DNA from: Gammaproteobacteria bacterium
GTDB lineage: Bacteria > Pseudomonadota > Gammaproteobacteria > Steroidobacterales > Steroidobacteraceae
DNA: 47,572 bases
Direction: 5' to 3'
Assembly (NCBI GenBank): GCA_009926865.1
Contig: RFOD01000017.1
Coordinates: forward strand, 1 to 47,572
The stretch's first letter is position 1. Every line of letters starts with the position of its first letter. The translations under genes were made by a program, and so were the position numbers. The notes under the pieces were generated by a model. It did not search any database, was not told the origin of the DNA, and saw only the letters and a program-made list of their open reading frames with translations. Positions 24,587 through 35,660 of this stretch are shown here, piece by piece.

Positions 24587-26460
24587 TGGGCTGGATCTCT
24601 CGCGGTACGAGTAAGGCGGATCGACCGGTCGCGGGTCGTCGTCGCGGTAAATCCAACGGCACTTCGCGTAGTGGTTTGACGCGTAAGCCCGAGGCACCGA
24701 CCTCTTCTTTTGTGCAGCGTAGCTGGATTTTTAGCGTGCTGATGTTAGTGGGTGCAGGGGCGCTATTGTGGAAGGCCTATACGCTGCAGTTGGTTGATAG
24801 TGAATTTTTAAAAGGTCAGGGTGATGCGCGCTCGCTACGTGTTGCGACGGTGGCGGCGCATCGCGGTCGGATTAATGATCGAGTAGGGGATCCACTTGCC
24901 GTCAGCACGCCCGTCGATTCGGTATGGGTTAACCCCAAAGAAATTTCGCGCTCGGCTGAGCATATCCCGACCCTAGCGAAAGCTCTAGCACAAAGCCCCG
25001 AGGATTTGGCGCAGCGTATTACCAGCAATAGTCAAAGAAATTTCCTATATGTTTCGCGACGACTGCAGCCTTCCGATGCGGCTCGCGTTCGTAAGCTAGA
25101 TATTCCGGGTGTCCACCTCGACCGCCGTTATTACCCTGCGGCCGAGGTGACCGGTCATTTGCTCGGCTTCACGGACATTGACGATAACGGTCAGGAGGGT
25201 CTCGAGCGAGCCTACAATCATTGGCTCGCTGGCGAGGACGGTGCCAAGCGCGTGATCCAAGATAACTTGGGTCGCACCGTGCAGACGGTGGAAAGTATCA
25301 AGCCAATGCGAGCGGGGCGTGATCTGGCTCTATCGATCGACATGCGCGTGCAGTACCTCGCCTATCGAGAGCTGAAAGCCGCGATTCAAGCCAATCGAGC
25401 TCGCTCAGGCTCGGTGGTGGTGCTGGATGTTGATACGGGCGAAGTGTTGGCCATGGTTAATCAACCGACCTTCAATCCCAATGATCGCAGTCAGCTGAAA
25501 CCCGCCGCCTACAAAAATCGTGCGGCGATGGATTTGCTGGAGCCGGGATCCACCATCAAGCCCTTCGTGGTCGCTGCGGCCTTGAGTTCAGGGCGATACA
25601 CGCGCGATAGCCTCATTGATACCTCTCCCGGCATGATCAAAGTCGGCAATAAACTGATTGAGGATAAGCACCCGCTTGGGCAGATTAATCTGCACACGGC
25701 GCTCGCGCGTAGCTCCAACGTTGCGATGACCCAACTTGCGATCACTCTTGGCCCGCAGGTCTTACACGATGCTTTAGTGGATTTCGGTTTTGGGCGGGTG
25801 ACGGGCAGTGGCTTTCCCGGTGAGTCAGCAGGTTTATTGAGCAAGGCGGCGCACTGGCGGCCGATCACCACCGCGACGGTGTCATATGGTTACGGTCTCT
25901 CGGTCACGCCACTCCAGTTGGCGCACGCTTACGCGACACTGGGTTCATTAGGGGTACAACGGCCCGTCTCCTTCACGCGCACCGAGACGCCGGGAGGCGG
26001 ACAACGCGTGATCGATGCTGAGGTGGCGCGAGACATTATTGACATGCTCGAGGGAGTCGTCACCGAGGCCGGTACGGGTCTGCGTGCCGCCGTTCCTGGG
26101 TATCGCGTGGCGGGTAAGACCGGTACCGCTTGGAAAGCGAGTGCCGGAGGCTATGCCACGAATCGTTACATGTCCGTGTTTGCGGGCTTGGCGCCTGCGA
26201 GTGATCCGCGCTTGGCGGTCGTGGTCGTGATCGATGAGCCGAGTGCCGGCAAGTTTTACGGCGGCGATGTGGCCGCCCCCGTTTTCGCGACGGTCGTAGG
26301 AGATGCACTGCGTTTGCTCGGTGAGGCACCCGATGCACCCCTAGATGATTTCAGTGATGAGCTACCCGAGATTACCCCTACATTTGCGCGTAATACGAAT
26401 GGACGTAGCGCGGTGCTGGCTGGAGATAGCGGCTTGCCAGCCGGTGAGGTGCGCCAATGA
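24583..26460 (+). CDS. ftsI: Peptidoglycan D,D-transpeptidase FtsI (PBP3)
   Basis: 625 residues, the septal class B penicillin-binding protein. A basic cytoplasmic tail precedes a membrane anchor (SWIFSVLMLVGAGALLWKAYTLQL), then a pedestal domain and the transpeptidase domain with all three catalytic motifs: S323-T-I-K326 (GSTIKP), S377-S-N379 (RSSNVA) and K512-T-G-T515. This is somewhat longer than the E. coli protein, with an Asp/Pro-rich C-terminal extension. It works with FtsW encoded downstream. Overlaps murE by 4 nt (ATGA). Confidence 0.98.
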   Translation: MMGWISRGTSKADRPVAGRRRGKSNGTSRSGLTRKPEAPTSSFVQRSWIFSVLMLVGAGALLWKAYTLQLVDSEFLKGQGDARSLRVATVAAHRGRINDRVGDPLAVSTPVDSVWVNPKEISRSAEHIPTLAKALAQSPEDLAQRITSNSQRNFLYVSRRLQPSDAARVRKLDIPGVHLDRRYYPAAEVTGHLLGFTDIDDNGQEGLERAYNHWLAGEDGAKRVIQDNLGRTVQTVESIKPMRAGRDLALSIDMRVQYLAYRELKAAIQANRARSGSVVVLDVDTGEVLAMVNQPTFNPNDRSQLKPAAYKNRAAMDLLEPGSTIKPFVVAAALSSGRYTRDSLIDTSPGMIKVGNKLIEDKHPLGQINLHTALARSSNVAMTQLAITLGPQVLHDALVDFGFGRVTGSGFPGESAGLLSKAAHWRPITTATVSYGYGLSVTPLQLAHAYATLGSLGVQRPVSFTRTETPGGGQRVIDAEVARDIIDMLEGVVTEAGTGLRAAVPGYRVAGKTGTAWKASAGGYATNRYMSVFAGLAPASDPRLAVVVVIDEPSAGKFYGGDVAAPVFATVVGDALRLLGEAPDAPLDDFSDELPEITPTFARNTNGRSAVLAGDSGLPAGEVRQ

Positions 26461-28031
26461 GTTTGGCCCCATCTCATTCCATGCGTCGATCGCTCGCATC
26501 TTTGGTGGACACTTGGATTCGTGTGCCGGATTCAATCTACGTTGACGACCTAACGCTCGATAGTCGAAAAATCAAAGAACATAGTCTTTTTCTAGCCTGT
26601 CAGGGACGACGTGCGCATGGCTTAGATGCGGTCTCGCAGGCGCTGACTCAGGGAGTGCGAGCGATTCTTTGGGAGCCTGCAGAGGGGGTCAAAGCACCGG
26701 CTAGCGAGCTTTTAAAGCAGTATGGTGTCTTTGCGGCGGCATTGCCTGAGTTATCACGTCATGCAGGGGATATTGCTGCACGTTTCTTTGATAACCCCTC
26801 ACACGAATTGAAGGTCTGTGGCATCACCGGTACGAACGGTAAGACCACGACCGCATGGCTTTTGGCGAAATGGTTCGACGCGCTGGGGTTGAACGGGGCC
26901 TATATGGGGACATTAGGCGTGGGGCGCCTGACACAGCCTATCGAGAGCGCAAGTCTGACAACGGCTGATGCGGTCCAAGTTCAGCGTCAGCTTGCGTCCT
27001 TAAAAGCGCGAGGCGCTGAACATATCGCGATGGAAATCTCCTCGCACGCGATTGATCAGGCCCGCGTCTCGGCCGTGAACTTGCAGGTCGCGGTCTTCAC
27101 GAATCTCAGTCGCGATCATCTGGATTATCACGGCAGCATGCAGGCCTATGCAGACTGTAAGTCGCGGCTATTTGCTTGGCCAAACTTACGTGCGCGGGTC
27201 CTCAATCTAGATGACGCGTTGGGCCGTAAGTTAGCTGCTCAATATGCGGCCCGCGCCGATGGTGCTCGCATGTTTTTGTTTGCGCGAACTGCCGAAGGAG
27301 CCGAGTTAGGGCGGCAACTCGTGTTGGCAAACGCGGGTGTGCAAATGGTGCACGCTACCGACTGGCAGGCGAGCCCTGATGGTCTACAGATTGGACTACA
27401 AGCGCATACGCACGACGCTGTGAGCGCCAGACAGTCAATGCGGGTGTCGTTGGTGGGCGACTTCAATATTGATAATGTGCTGGCGGCGATGGCGGTGCTG
27501 TGCAGCTTCGATATTTCTTTGGAAGCGATCATCGCTCATGCTTCAGCAATCTCTGCACCTCCGGGGCGTATGGAAGCGCAGACTGGCCCGGGTAAGCCAC
27601 TGGTGCTGGTCGATTATGCGCATACACCCGACGCCTTGGTTAAAGCCTTGGCTGCTGCGCGCGCGCACTGCCATGGCGCGCTGTATGTGGTGTTTGGTTG
27701 CGGCGGCGAGCGTGATCGAGGTAAGCGTGCGTTGATGGGTGAGGTGGCTGCGCAAGCTGCCGATCACATCATCCTCACGGACGACAATCCTCGTGGCGAG
27801 TCACCACACGCGATCGTCGAGGATATTCTGCAAGGTGTCCACGCTACCGGTGTGAGTTCGCCGCAAGTCATTCACGATCGTCGCGCAGCGATCGTTTCCG
27901 CGCTCACACAAGCGCGCGAGGGTGATGTGGTGCTCGTGGCAGGTAAGGGTCACGAAGATTATCAGTGGGTAGGTAATGAGCGTCTTGCTGCCAGCGATCG
28001 CCTTTGGGTGCGGGAGGCCTTGTCAGTATGA
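26457..28031 (+). CDS. murE: UDP-MurNAc-tripeptide synthetase (meso-diaminopimelate adding)
   Basis: 524 residues. The ATP site is GITGTNGKTTTAWLL; the carbamylated-Lys region follows TTADAVQVQ; the third-domain motif is DNPRGESP with D443-N-P-R446, which marks ligases selecting meso-diaminopimelate rather than lysine, so the organism has DAP-type peptidoglycan. The ATG lies within the ftsI stop. The N-terminus starts MSLAPSHSMRRSLASL; a later start at the second Met is conceivable but would lose the ATGA overlap. Confidence 0.97.
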   Translation: MSLAPSHSMRRSLASLVDTWIRVPDSIYVDDLTLDSRKIKEHSLFLACQGRRAHGLDAVSQALTQGVRAILWEPAEGVKAPASELLKQYGVFAAALPELSRHAGDIAARFFDNPSHELKVCGITGTNGKTTTAWLLAKWFDALGLNGAYMGTLGVGRLTQPIESASLTTADAVQVQRQLASLKARGAEHIAMEISSHAIDQARVSAVNLQVAVFTNLSRDHLDYHGSMQAYADCKSRLFAWPNLRARVLNLDDALGRKLAAQYAARADGARMFLFARTAEGAELGRQLVLANAGVQMVHATDWQASPDGLQIGLQAHTHDAVSARQSMRVSLVGDFNIDNVLAAMAVLCSFDISLEAIIAHASAISAPPGRMEAQTGPGKPLVLVDYAHTPDALVKALAAARAHCHGALYVVFGCGGERDRGKRALMGEVAAQAADHIILTDDNPRGESPHAIVEDILQGVHATGVSSPQVIHDRRAAIVSALTQAREGDVVLVAGKGHEDYQWVGNERLAASDRLWVREALSV

Positions 28032-29407
28032 GCTCGACCCTCCAGCAGTTGGCCTTGGATACCGGCGGCACGTTGCTTTTTGCCTCAGAGTCCGGTGATC
28101 AAAGATATATCGGTGTCAGCAGCGACACGCGGCAGCTGCGTCCTGGGCAATTGTATATCGCTTTGCGCGGACCAAATTTTGACGGCGCAGGCTTCTTACA
28201 AGAGGCCCACGATAAGGGGGCAGTCGGTGCCTTAGCAGAACGTACAGGGCCGGAGGGGTTTCCTGTCGTCCGGGTGGTTGATGCCTTACAGGGGCTACAA
28301 CGTGCGGCGCGTAGCTATCGCTTACGTTGTCAGCTGCCCGTCATCGCAGTAGCTGGTAGCAATGGCAAGACCACTTGCAAAGAAATGCTCGCGGCGATCT
28401 TGCGCGAAAAAGCGCCAACGCTCGCAACACGCGGCAATCTTAACAATCATATCGGTGTGCCGTTGACGTTATTGCACATTGAGTCCGAGCATGAGCATGC
28501 CGTGATCGAGCTCGGCGCGAATCACCCTGGCGAGGTCGCAGCGCTCGCGACGATGGTGGTCCCTGATATCGGCATTGTGACGAATGCTGGTGCGGAACAT
28601 CTCGAGGGGTTCGGCAGCGTGGAAGGTGCAGCCCGAGCCGAAGGTGAGTTATTTGCCGCCCTCGCTCCCGAAGGGGTCGCGGTGCTCAATGCTGACGATG
28701 CCTACGCCGATCTGTGGCGCGATATGACTGTGGCTCGGGTAGTGACTTTTGGTCTTGGAACTAAAGCGGATTATTTTGCTCGTGATGTCAGGACTGATTG
28801 GAGCGAAGGGCGTTTCATTACCCGTTTTCGTTTGTGTAGTCCTCACGGTGAGACACCGATCGTCTTAGGTCTTGCTGGTCAACATAACGTGATCAATGCA
28901 CTCGGCGCGAGTGCTGCGGCAATCGCTGCTGGCGCTACGCTTGAGCATGTGGCCGTGGGTCTCGCGCAGATGCGGGCTGTCGCCGGTCGCTTGCAGTTAC
29001 GTCAGGCGATCTGTGGCGCCTCGGTGATCGACGACAGTTACAACGCGAATCCAAGCTCCATGGAAGCAGCAATTGATGTGCTCGAGTCCATGGGGGGCAC
29101 GCGCTGGATGGTGTTGGGCGCTATGGGTGAGCTCGGTACTTTTTCTTCCGAGGCACATCGCGATCTCGGTCGCTATGCGCGTAGTCATGGGATATCCCGT
29201 TTATTTTGCTTCGGCGTAGAAAGCCAGTTAACTGCCAAAGAATTCGGTGACGGCGCGGAGTGGTTTTCCGACATCGATTCGCTACTGACGCAGCTGCATT
29301 CCGAACTTACGGGCGATATCTCTCTTTTGGTGAAAGGTTCGCGCTCAAATCGGCTCGAGCGTGTCGTGAACGCCTTGTGTGGTGATGCCGCGGACGGGGT
29401 GCACTGA
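28028..29407 (+). CDS. murF: UDP-MurNAc-tripeptide:D-Ala-D-Ala ligase
   Basis: 459 residues from ATG 28028, inside the murE stop; an upstream frame extension within murE is rejected. Motifs: [19 protein letters not shown] (ATP loop), [29 protein letters not shown], and [16 protein letters not shown] in the last third. It adds D-Ala-D-Ala to make the UDP-MurNAc-pentapeptide. The stop and the mraY start share one base (TGATG), the only junction in the chain to ftsQ that is not a 4-nt overlap. Confidence 0.97.
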   Translation: MSSTLQQLALDTGGTLLFASESGDQRYIGVSSDTRQLRPGQLYIALRGPNFDGAGFLQEAHDKGAVGALAERTGPEGFPVVRVVDALQGLQRAARSYRLRCQLPVIAVAGSNGKTTCKEMLAAILREKAPTLATRGNLNNHIGVPLTLLHIESEHEHAVIELGANHPGEVAALATMVVPDIGIVTNAGAEHLEGFGSVEGAARAEGELFAALAPEGVAVLNADDAYADLWRDMTVARVVTFGLGTKADYFARDVRTDWSEGRFITRFRLCSPHGETPIVLGLAGQHNVINALGASAAAIAAGATLEHVAVGLAQMRAVAGRLQLRQAICGASVIDDSYNANPSSMEAAIDVLESMGGTRWMVLGAMGELGTFSSEAHRDLGRYARSHGISRLFCFGVESQLTAKEFGDGAEWFSDIDSLLTQLHSELTGDISLLVKGSRSNRLERVVNALCGDAADGVH

Positions 29408-30492
29408 TGCTCTTGTGGTTGGCTGAACAACTGACGTCACGCGTGACCTTCTTCAACGCGTTCACCTATCTCACTCTGCGAGCGATTTTTGCAGCGGTCA
29501 CTGCGCTAGCCATGTGTTTACTGGTGGGGCCTTGGATGATCGCACGCTTATCGCGCTACCAGATCGGTCAGGTCATCCGCGAAGAGGGGCCGAGTAGTCA
29601 TTTTCAAAAGGCAGGGACGCCCACCATGGGTGGCTTGCTGATATTGGTGGCCATCATCGCCAGTACCTTGCTCTGGGCAGATTGGACTAATCGGTATGTC
29701 TGGACCGTCGTCAGTGTCACCGCCATCTTTGGTTTAGTTGGGTTTTGGGACGATTACCTCAAGCTGGTTAAGAAAAACTCGCGTGGGCTTATCCCGCGAT
29801 ACAAATATTTTTGGCAATCGGTCGGTGGCTTTGCCGCAGCATTTTTTCTGTGGTACTCAGCCACGACACCCAATGAAACGACGCTCTTTTTGCCGTTACT
29901 CAAAGACTTTGCCTTGCCCATGGCGCTGCCAGCGTTCGTAATTTTCACCTACTTAATGATCGTAGGCATGAGTAATGCGGTCAATTTGACGGACGGGTTA
30001 GACGGTCTAGCGATCATGCCGGCGGTCATGGTGGCGGCGGCTTTGGGTGTATTTGCTTATGCAAGTGGTAACGCTGTGTTTGCAAGTTACCTTGCAATCC
30101 CTGCGATTCCTCAAGCGGGTGAGTTGCTGATTTTTTGTGCCGCTTTAGTTGGGGCAGGGCTCGGGTTTCTTTGGTTCAACACGTATCCGGCTCAAGTATT
30201 TATGGGTGATATTGGAGCACTCGCGATCGGTGCGGCGCTCGGCACTATCGCGGTCATCGTGCGTCAAGAAATCGTGCTCTTGGTGATGGGTGGTATTTTT
30301 GTGCTGGAGACGGCGTCGGTCATCTTGCAGGTAGCCTCTTTTAAGTTAACGGGCCGGCGCATTTTTCGGATGGCACCCATTCATCACCACTTTGAGCTTA
30401 AAGGCTGGGCGGAGCCCAAGGTCATTGTGCGTTTTTGGATTATTACGTTTTTCTTGGTGTTGGCAGGGTTAGCTACCCTGAAGTTGCGATGA
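29407..30492 (+). CDS. mraY: Phospho-MurNAc-pentapeptide translocase
   Basis: 361 residues, about ten membrane helices. MraY transfers phospho-MurNAc-pentapeptide to undecaprenyl phosphate to form lipid I. Catalytic and binding motifs are intact: [44 protein letters not shown] and the HHHFELKGW loop. Length matches E. coli (360). Overlaps murD by 4 nt. Confidence 0.98.
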   Translation: MLLWLAEQLTSRVTFFNAFTYLTLRAIFAAVTALAMCLLVGPWMIARLSRYQIGQVIREEGPSSHFQKAGTPTMGGLLILVAIIASTLLWADWTNRYVWTVVSVTAIFGLVGFWDDYLKLVKKNSRGLIPRYKYFWQSVGGFAAAFFLWYSATTPNETTLFLPLLKDFALPMALPAFVIFTYLMIVGMSNAVNLTDGLDGLAIMPAVMVAAALGVFAYASGNAVFASYLAIPAIPQAGELLIFCAALVGAGLGFLWFNTYPAQVFMGDIGALAIGAALGTIAVIVRQEIVLLVMGGIFVLETASVILQVASFKLTGRRIFRMAPIHHHFELKGWAEPKVIVRFWIITFFLVLAGLATLKLR

Positions 30493-31907
30493 TGGCACCG
30501 GCGACCTCTTCTTTGGCTTGTACCCTGGGGTTGCCCCACGGCGAGGCGCTGATCGTCGGTCTTGGGCAGACCGGCTTGTCTGTCGCGCGTTTTTTAGCAA
30601 AGAACGGCTGGTCACTCTCCATCGTGGATGCCCGCGAGGATGCGCCATCACTGGCAGAGCTTTCCAAAATCGATCCCGATGCTAAGTGTTATATCGGTCA
30701 GACAGAGTTTAGATACGTCGGGGACTCGACCGGCTCCTCTATGGCAGTCAATGCGCTAATGGATCGGTCGCAGCTCGTGGTCGCTTCGCCCGGCGTGGCG
30801 CCAAGTCATGCTTTGTTGCAGGCGGCTCGTGAGCAGGGCATACCCGTTGTCGGGGATATTGAAATCTTTGCTCGCACGCACAAGGAAACCGAGAGATTAG
30901 CGCCTGTAGCGGCTATCACCGGAACCAATGGTAAGAGCACCGTGACAGCGTGGCTCGGTGACATGGCGCGCCGCGATGGGATTCAAGTTGCGGTGGGCGG
31001 CAATATCGGGACACCGGCGTTAGAGTTATTGGAAGACGCCGAGGCGGAACTCTTCGTACTCGAGCTCTCAAGCTTTCAGCTGGATACCACGGAGTCTTTG
31101 TCTTTGCGGGTTGCGACGGTATTAAACGTTGCCGAGGATCACTTAGATCGCTATGCCGATATCGGGGCATACGCCAACTCCAAGGCACGTATTTTTAAGC
31201 AAACGGCGACCGCTGTGATGAACGCCGATGACCCGTATGTGATGGCGATGCCCATCACAGCTAAGCAGGTGCTTTTTTCTTTGCAGACGGAGACAGATTA
31301 CTGCTTACGCATAGAGCACGGTGAAGAGTGGCTGGTCGCTCAAGGAGAGAGAGTCTTAGCGCTTCGCGAGATGCGGTTACTCGGGCGTCATAATGCCGCG
31401 AATGCCTTAGCCGCCATCGCCATGGCCGATGAGCTTGGGATATCGCGAGGGGCTATCGCTGAGAGCTTGCGCGAATTTGCGGGATTAGCGCATCGTATGG
31501 AGTGGATCGCAGATTACGCGGGCGTTCGCTACATCAATGATTCCAAGGGGACCAATGTCGGTGCGACATTGGCAGCGGTCGCGGGTCTCTCGGGTGGCTT
31601 GATATTGATCGCCGGTGGTGATGGAAAAGGTCAGGATTTTTCGCCACTGGTAGAGGCATTGCGCGGCAAAGTTAAGCAAGTGGTGCTCTTAGGTCGTGAT
31701 GCTCAAAAGATCGCGAACGCCTTGGGCGACACCGTGCCGTGGCAGTGCGTAGCCGATATGGCAGCGGCCGTGTGCGCGGCAAGCGCCGCGGCGACTGCAG
31801 GCGACACGGTGTTGTTGTCACCCGCGTGCTCCAGCCTCGATATGTTTCGTAACTATCTTCACCGCGGCGATGTGTTTCGTCAGTGCGTGGCGGAGCGAGC
31901 CGGATGA
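30489..31907 (+). CDS. murD: UDP-MurNAc-L-alanine:D-glutamate ligase
   Basis: 472 residues from ATG 30489 (MMAPATSS...), in ATGA overlap with mraY; the longer open frame lies inside mraY. The N-terminal Rossmann-type domain begins [21 protein letters not shown]; the ATP loop is [33 protein letters not shown] and [13 protein letters not shown] follow; the C-terminal domain includes [17 protein letters not shown] and [22 protein letters not shown]. It is about 30 residues longer than E. coli MurD, mainly through the N-terminus and an insertion around residues 75-95 ([19 protein letters not shown]). Confidence 0.97.
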   Translation: MMAPATSSLACTLGLPHGEALIVGLGQTGLSVARFLAKNGWSLSIVDAREDAPSLAELSKIDPDAKCYIGQTEFRYVGDSTGSSMAVNALMDRSQLVVASPGVAPSHALLQAAREQGIPVVGDIEIFARTHKETERLAPVAAITGTNGKSTVTAWLGDMARRDGIQVAVGGNIGTPALELLEDAEAELFVLELSSFQLDTTESLSLRVATVLNVAEDHLDRYADIGAYANSKARIFKQTATAVMNADDPYVMAMPITAKQVLFSLQTETDYCLRIEHGEEWLVAQGERVLALREMRLLGRHNAANALAAIAMADELGISRGAIAESLREFAGLAHRMEWIADYAGVRYINDSKGTNVGATLAAVAGLSGGLILIAGGDGKGQDFSPLVEALRGKVKQVVLLGRDAQKIANALGDTVPWQCVADMAAAVCAASAAATAGDTVLLSPACSSLDMFRNYLHRGDVFRQCVAERAG

Positions 31908-33151
31908 GTAGCTTCAGCTTACCGACGGGCAAGGGCGGTCGCGCGGTACCACTACACATCGATGGCGTTTTGATCGGCTTGGTCTTTGCGATCGTCTTGT
32001 TAGGCTTGGTGATCGTCACGTCCGCGTCAATCTCGATGGCGAGCCAAGAAGGGGGCGCTCCGTTTGCGTACCTCGAGCGCCAGTTGCTGCTGGTTTTTGC
32101 CGGTTGTGTGGGGGCGATGGGTGCATTTGCGATTCGGGGCGAGTTGTTGGAGAAGCTCGCTTTTCCTTTGCTCGTGCTCGCCGTGATCCTGCTCCTGTTG
32201 GTGCTGATTCCGGGCGTGGGTCACGTGGTCAACGGGAGCCGGCGGTGGATTCGTCTTGCGGGGGTGAACTTTCAGGTCTCTGAAGCGACGCGGGTCATGG
32301 TACTCGTATTTATCGCGAGCTACGCCGTACGGCGCGAAGAAGAGTTGCGCAGTAGTTTTAGTGGGCTCATTAAGCCACTCATTCTATTGGGCGTTTTCTT
32401 TGTATTGCTATTGCTCGAGCCTGATTTCGGTGCTGCGGTAGTACTACTTTTTACTGCCTGTGGCGTGCTCTTTATGGCCGGAGCTCGCTGGCGCGACATG
32501 TTGGTGCTTGCAGTCGTGGGTGGCGGCGGGTTGACCTTGATCGCAATGTCCTCGGAGTATCGTCTGCGTCGCTTAACGAGCTTCCGAAATCCTTGGTTAG
32601 ATCCTTTTGATAGCGGTTTTCAGTTGACACAAAGCCTGATTGCGATTGGCCGTGGCGGCTGGACGGGTGTCGGCTTAGGCGAGAGCGTACAGAAGCTCTT
32701 TTATTTGCCAGAGGCTCATACCGACTTTTTATTTGCCGTGCTCGCCGAAGAGCTCGGGCTCCTAGGTGTCTTGCTCACCGTCGCACTCTTTTTTGCGCTT
32801 TCATGGCGTGCGCTCTATATCGCGCGCCTCGCCAGTGACGCGGGACTCAAATTCCAGGCCTATATTGCTGCGGGTTTCGGGGTTTGGGTGGGCTTACAAA
32901 GCTTCATCAATATCGGCGTCAACATGGGGCTCTTACCCACCAAAGGCTTGACGCTTCCCTTCATGAGTTACGGGCGCTCCAGCATGCTCGTCGCGCTCGC
33001 GTGGGTGGGATTGGTATTACGTGTGTATCACGAGGCAGTCGTTGCGGCCAAAGGTCCAGCCGCTATCAGCTTACGCGGCAGTGCGGCGAAGCTCGACGAT
33101 GAGCCATCGAGTACGACTGGTTGGACAGCTCGGCGGATGGGTTCCACGTGA
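31904..33151 (+). CDS. ftsW: Septal peptidoglycan glycosyltransferase FtsW
   Basis: 415 residues from ATG 31904 in ATGA overlap with murD. A SEDS-family polytopic protein with about ten hydrophobic helices. Marks: the VTSASISMASQEGGAPFAYLERQL segment after helix 1, GSRRWIRLAGVNFQVSEATRVM, LLEPDFGAAVVLL (the Glu-Pro-Asp motif near the catalytic Asp), YLPEAHTDFLFAVLAEELG and GLTLPFMSYGRSSML. Polymerises lipid II at the septum with FtsI. Ends with a polar cytoplasmic tail and a GTGA overlap with murG. Confidence 0.97.
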   Translation: MSSFSLPTGKGGRAVPLHIDGVLIGLVFAIVLLGLVIVTSASISMASQEGGAPFAYLERQLLLVFAGCVGAMGAFAIRGELLEKLAFPLLVLAVILLLLVLIPGVGHVVNGSRRWIRLAGVNFQVSEATRVMVLVFIASYAVRREEELRSSFSGLIKPLILLGVFFVLLLLEPDFGAAVVLLFTACGVLFMAGARWRDMLVLAVVGGGGLTLIAMSSEYRLRRLTSFRNPWLDPFDSGFQLTQSLIAIGRGGWTGVGLGESVQKLFYLPEAHTDFLFAVLAEELGLLGVLLTVALFFALSWRALYIARLASDAGLKFQAYIAAGFGVWVGLQSFINIGVNMGLLPTKGLTLPFMSYGRSSMLVALAWVGLVLRVYHEAVVAAKGPAAISLRGSAAKLDDEPSSTTGWTARRMGST

Positions 33152-34233
33152 AGCCGCGGATACTCATCATGGCCGGCGGCACGGGGGGGCATGTCTTCCC
33201 AGCGTTATCTTTGGCCGCAGCGTTACGCGATCATGGTTACGAGCCAGTTTGGCTCGGTACGCCCGCGGGGATCGAAGCCCGGTTAGTACCAGCGGCTGGC
33301 TTTACGCTGGAGACGCTTGATATCGGCGGTCTGCGCGGCAAGGGGTTATCCAGTTGGCTGTTAGCGCCATGGCGATTAATAGGCGCACTCTGGTCGGCAT
33401 GTCGCTTGATGTGGCGAGTGCGTCCTGCTGCCGTGGTGGGTCTGGGTGGCTATGTCACAGGTCCAGGGGGCCTAGCGGCCTGGCTTTGCCGTCGTCCCTT
33501 ACTCATCCATGAGCAAAATGCGATTGCTGGTATGACTAATCGTATTTTGGCGCGGTTTGCGAGTGGCGTGTATGAAGCCTTCGCAGGTAGCTTTCCTGCA
33601 GCAATCAAAACACACGCCATTGGGAATCCTGTTCGTAAAGAATTCTTTGATATTGCCGATCCAGAAAGTCGTTATCAGGCACGCGAAGGCGCGATACAAG
33701 TATTAACAATCGGCGGCAGTCAGGGGGCGGCAAAGCTTAATGCGATCGTGCCAGAGGCCTTGGTACGCGTGCAGACCAAGATCGCGTTGAATGTTCTCCA
33801 TCAGTGCGGCAAAAGCGGAGTTTCGGCGACCGAAGCAAGGTATACAGAATTGGGTCTTAAGGCCGAGGTTGTACCTTTCATTGACGATATCGCGAGCGCC
33901 TATGCCGCAGCAGATATTTTGATCTGCCGCGCAGGGGCGCTAACGGTCTCCGAGGTGGCAGCCGCCGGCGTCGCGGCGATCTTTGTGCCCTTCCCAGCGG
34001 CGGTAGATGATCACCAAACCCGTAATGCTCAAGCGCTAGAACAGGCTGGGGCGGCTCTAGTGATATCGGAAAAAACCCTGACCGCTGATGGTCTCGCCGA
34101 GGCTATCTTACGCTTGGCCTCAGATCGCTCAGTGCTCGGCAAGATGGGCTCGCGAGCTCGGCAATGTGCGATCCCGCAGGCTACAGAGTCTTTGATGCAG
34201 GCCTGTCTACAGGCGGCGGGGGCGAGCGCATGA
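33148..34233 (+). CDS. murG: UDP-GlcNAc:lipid I N-acetylglucosaminyltransferase
   Basis: 361 residues from GTG 33148; translation then begins with the family N-terminus KPRILIMAGGTGGHVFPALSLAA. Other motifs: GGYVTGPGGLAAWL, LIHEQNAIAGMTNRILA, TIGGSQGAAKLN and ICRAGALTVSEVAAAGVAAIFVPFP-AAVDDHQT, the GT-B donor site. It converts lipid I to lipid II on the inner face of the membrane. The upstream frame extension lies in ftsW. The stop overlaps murC by 4 nt. Confidence 0.97.
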   Translation: MKPRILIMAGGTGGHVFPALSLAAALRDHGYEPVWLGTPAGIEARLVPAAGFTLETLDIGGLRGKGLSSWLLAPWRLIGALWSACRLMWRVRPAAVVGLGGYVTGPGGLAAWLCRRPLLIHEQNAIAGMTNRILARFASGVYEAFAGSFPAAIKTHAIGNPVRKEFFDIADPESRYQAREGAIQVLTIGGSQGAAKLNAIVPEALVRVQTKIALNVLHQCGKSGVSATEARYTELGLKAEVVPFIDDIASAYAAADILICRAGALTVSEVAAAGVAAIFVPFPAAVDDHQTRNAQALEQAGAALVISEKTLTADGLAEAILRLASDRSVLGKMGSRARQCAIPQATESLMQACLQAAGASA

Positions 34234-35660
34234 ATAACACTCGCATGCGTCGCATTAACACCATCCACTTTGTCGGTATCGGCGGGAGTGGAATGGGCGG
34301 TATTGCCGAGGTGCTACTGAACCTCGGCTACCATGTCCAGGGAAGTGATTTGCGGCCGAGTCCGACCACGTTACATCTCGAGTCGCTCGGGGCCAAAGTA
34401 TTCGTTGGCCATGCGGGTCGTCATGTCGAGGGTGCCGATGTCGTCGTAGTCTCCTCGGCAATCATTGAGGACAATCCGGAGGTGGTCGCAGCCCGCGAGG
34501 TGCGCATTCCGATCGTGCCACGTGCACAAATGCTGGGTGAGTTGATGCGCTTACGATCAGCGGTTGCGGTCGCAGGTACCCATGGCAAAACGACGACGAC
34601 GAGTCTCGTGGCATCGGTACTTGCCGAGGGCGGATTAGATCCGACCTATGTGATTGGTGGGCGACTGAAGAGCTCAGGCCGCAACGCTCGTTTGGGTGAT
34701 GGCGAATATTTGGTGGCTGAGGCCGATGAGAGCGATGCCTCATTTTTACACCTACAGCCTTTGATGGCGATCGTTACCAATATTGATAACGATCATCTGT
34801 CGACCCACGACGGGGACTTCAATCGCTTACGCCAAAGTTTCATCGACTTTCTACACAACTTGCCGTTCTATGGGTTAGCGGTACTCTGTGTGGATGATGG
34901 TGAGGTGCGCGGTATTTTGGAGCGCGTTGAGCGACCCTTACTCACCTACGGTATTGAAACTGAGCAGGCCGATTTCCGAGCGCTCAATCTTCATCGTGAT
35001 GGGCTCCGTAGTCATTTTGACGTTCAGCGGCCGCAGCGACCTGCACTCGCGGTCACCTTGAATTTGCCGGGTCGGCATAACGTCCTCAATGCGCTTGCGG
35101 CAATCACGGTGGCAACCGAGCTTGGAGTGCCGGATGAGGCGATTCAAAAGGCGCTCGCGACGTTCCAAGGTGTTGATCGTCGATTACAGCGCCTGGGACG
35201 CATCGAGCTCGAGCAGGGTCATGTGGAGGTGATAGACGATTACGGGCACCACCCCACTGAAATTCACGCCACGCTTGATGCAGTCCGCCAAATTTATCCG
35301 CAGGCACGACTTGTGCTCGCGTTCCAGCCGCATCGCTACAGTCGTACGCGCGATTTACTCGATGACTTCGCGAGGGTGCTAACCGGGGCCGATGTACTTT
35401 TGGTCACAGAAGTCTATGCGGCCGGCGAGTCGCCGATTGCGGGGGCCGACGGTCGAGCGATTTGTCGGGCGATTCGCTCTTTAGGCGGCGTTGAGCCCGT
35501 TTTCGTACCCGACGTCGAGCACTTACCTGAGGCGCTGCGTCGCATCGTGCAGGTAGGTGATGTGGTGCTTGCGATGGGCGCGGGCAACATTAGTCAGGTG
35601 GCGCATGGCTTAGCCGCTTCGCTGAGTACATCGCCCCTTGCATCGAGAGGTGACGCGTGA
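34230..35660 (+). CDS. murC: UDP-MurNAc:L-alanine ligase
   Basis: 476 residues from ATG 34230 (ATGA with murG). HFVGIGGSGMGGIAEVLLNLG is the N-terminal UDP-binding loop; AVAGTHGKTTTTSLVASVL the ATP loop; EADESDASFLHLQP, TNIDNDHL and VIDDYGHHPTEIHATL are all characteristic. It adds the first amino acid of the stem peptide. The open frame starting at 34164 lies in murG and is not used. Overlaps murB by 4 nt (GTGA). Confidence 0.98.
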   Translation: MNNTRMRRINTIHFVGIGGSGMGGIAEVLLNLGYHVQGSDLRPSPTTLHLESLGAKVFVGHAGRHVEGADVVVVSSAIIEDNPEVVAAREVRIPIVPRAQMLGELMRLRSAVAVAGTHGKTTTTSLVASVLAEGGLDPTYVIGGRLKSSGRNARLGDGEYLVAEADESDASFLHLQPLMAIVTNIDNDHLSTHDGDFNRLRQSFIDFLHNLPFYGLAVLCVDDGEVRGILERVERPLLTYGIETEQADFRALNLHRDGLRSHFDVQRPQRPALAVTLNLPGRHNVLNALAAITVATELGVPDEAIQKALATFQGVDRRLQRLGRIELEQGHVEVIDDYGHHPTEIHATLDAVRQIYPQARLVLAFQPHRYSRTRDLLDDFARVLTGADVLLVTEVYAAGESPIAGADGRAICRAIRSLGGVEPVFVPDVEHLPEALRRIVQVGDVVLAMGAGNISQVAHGLAASLSTSPLASRGDA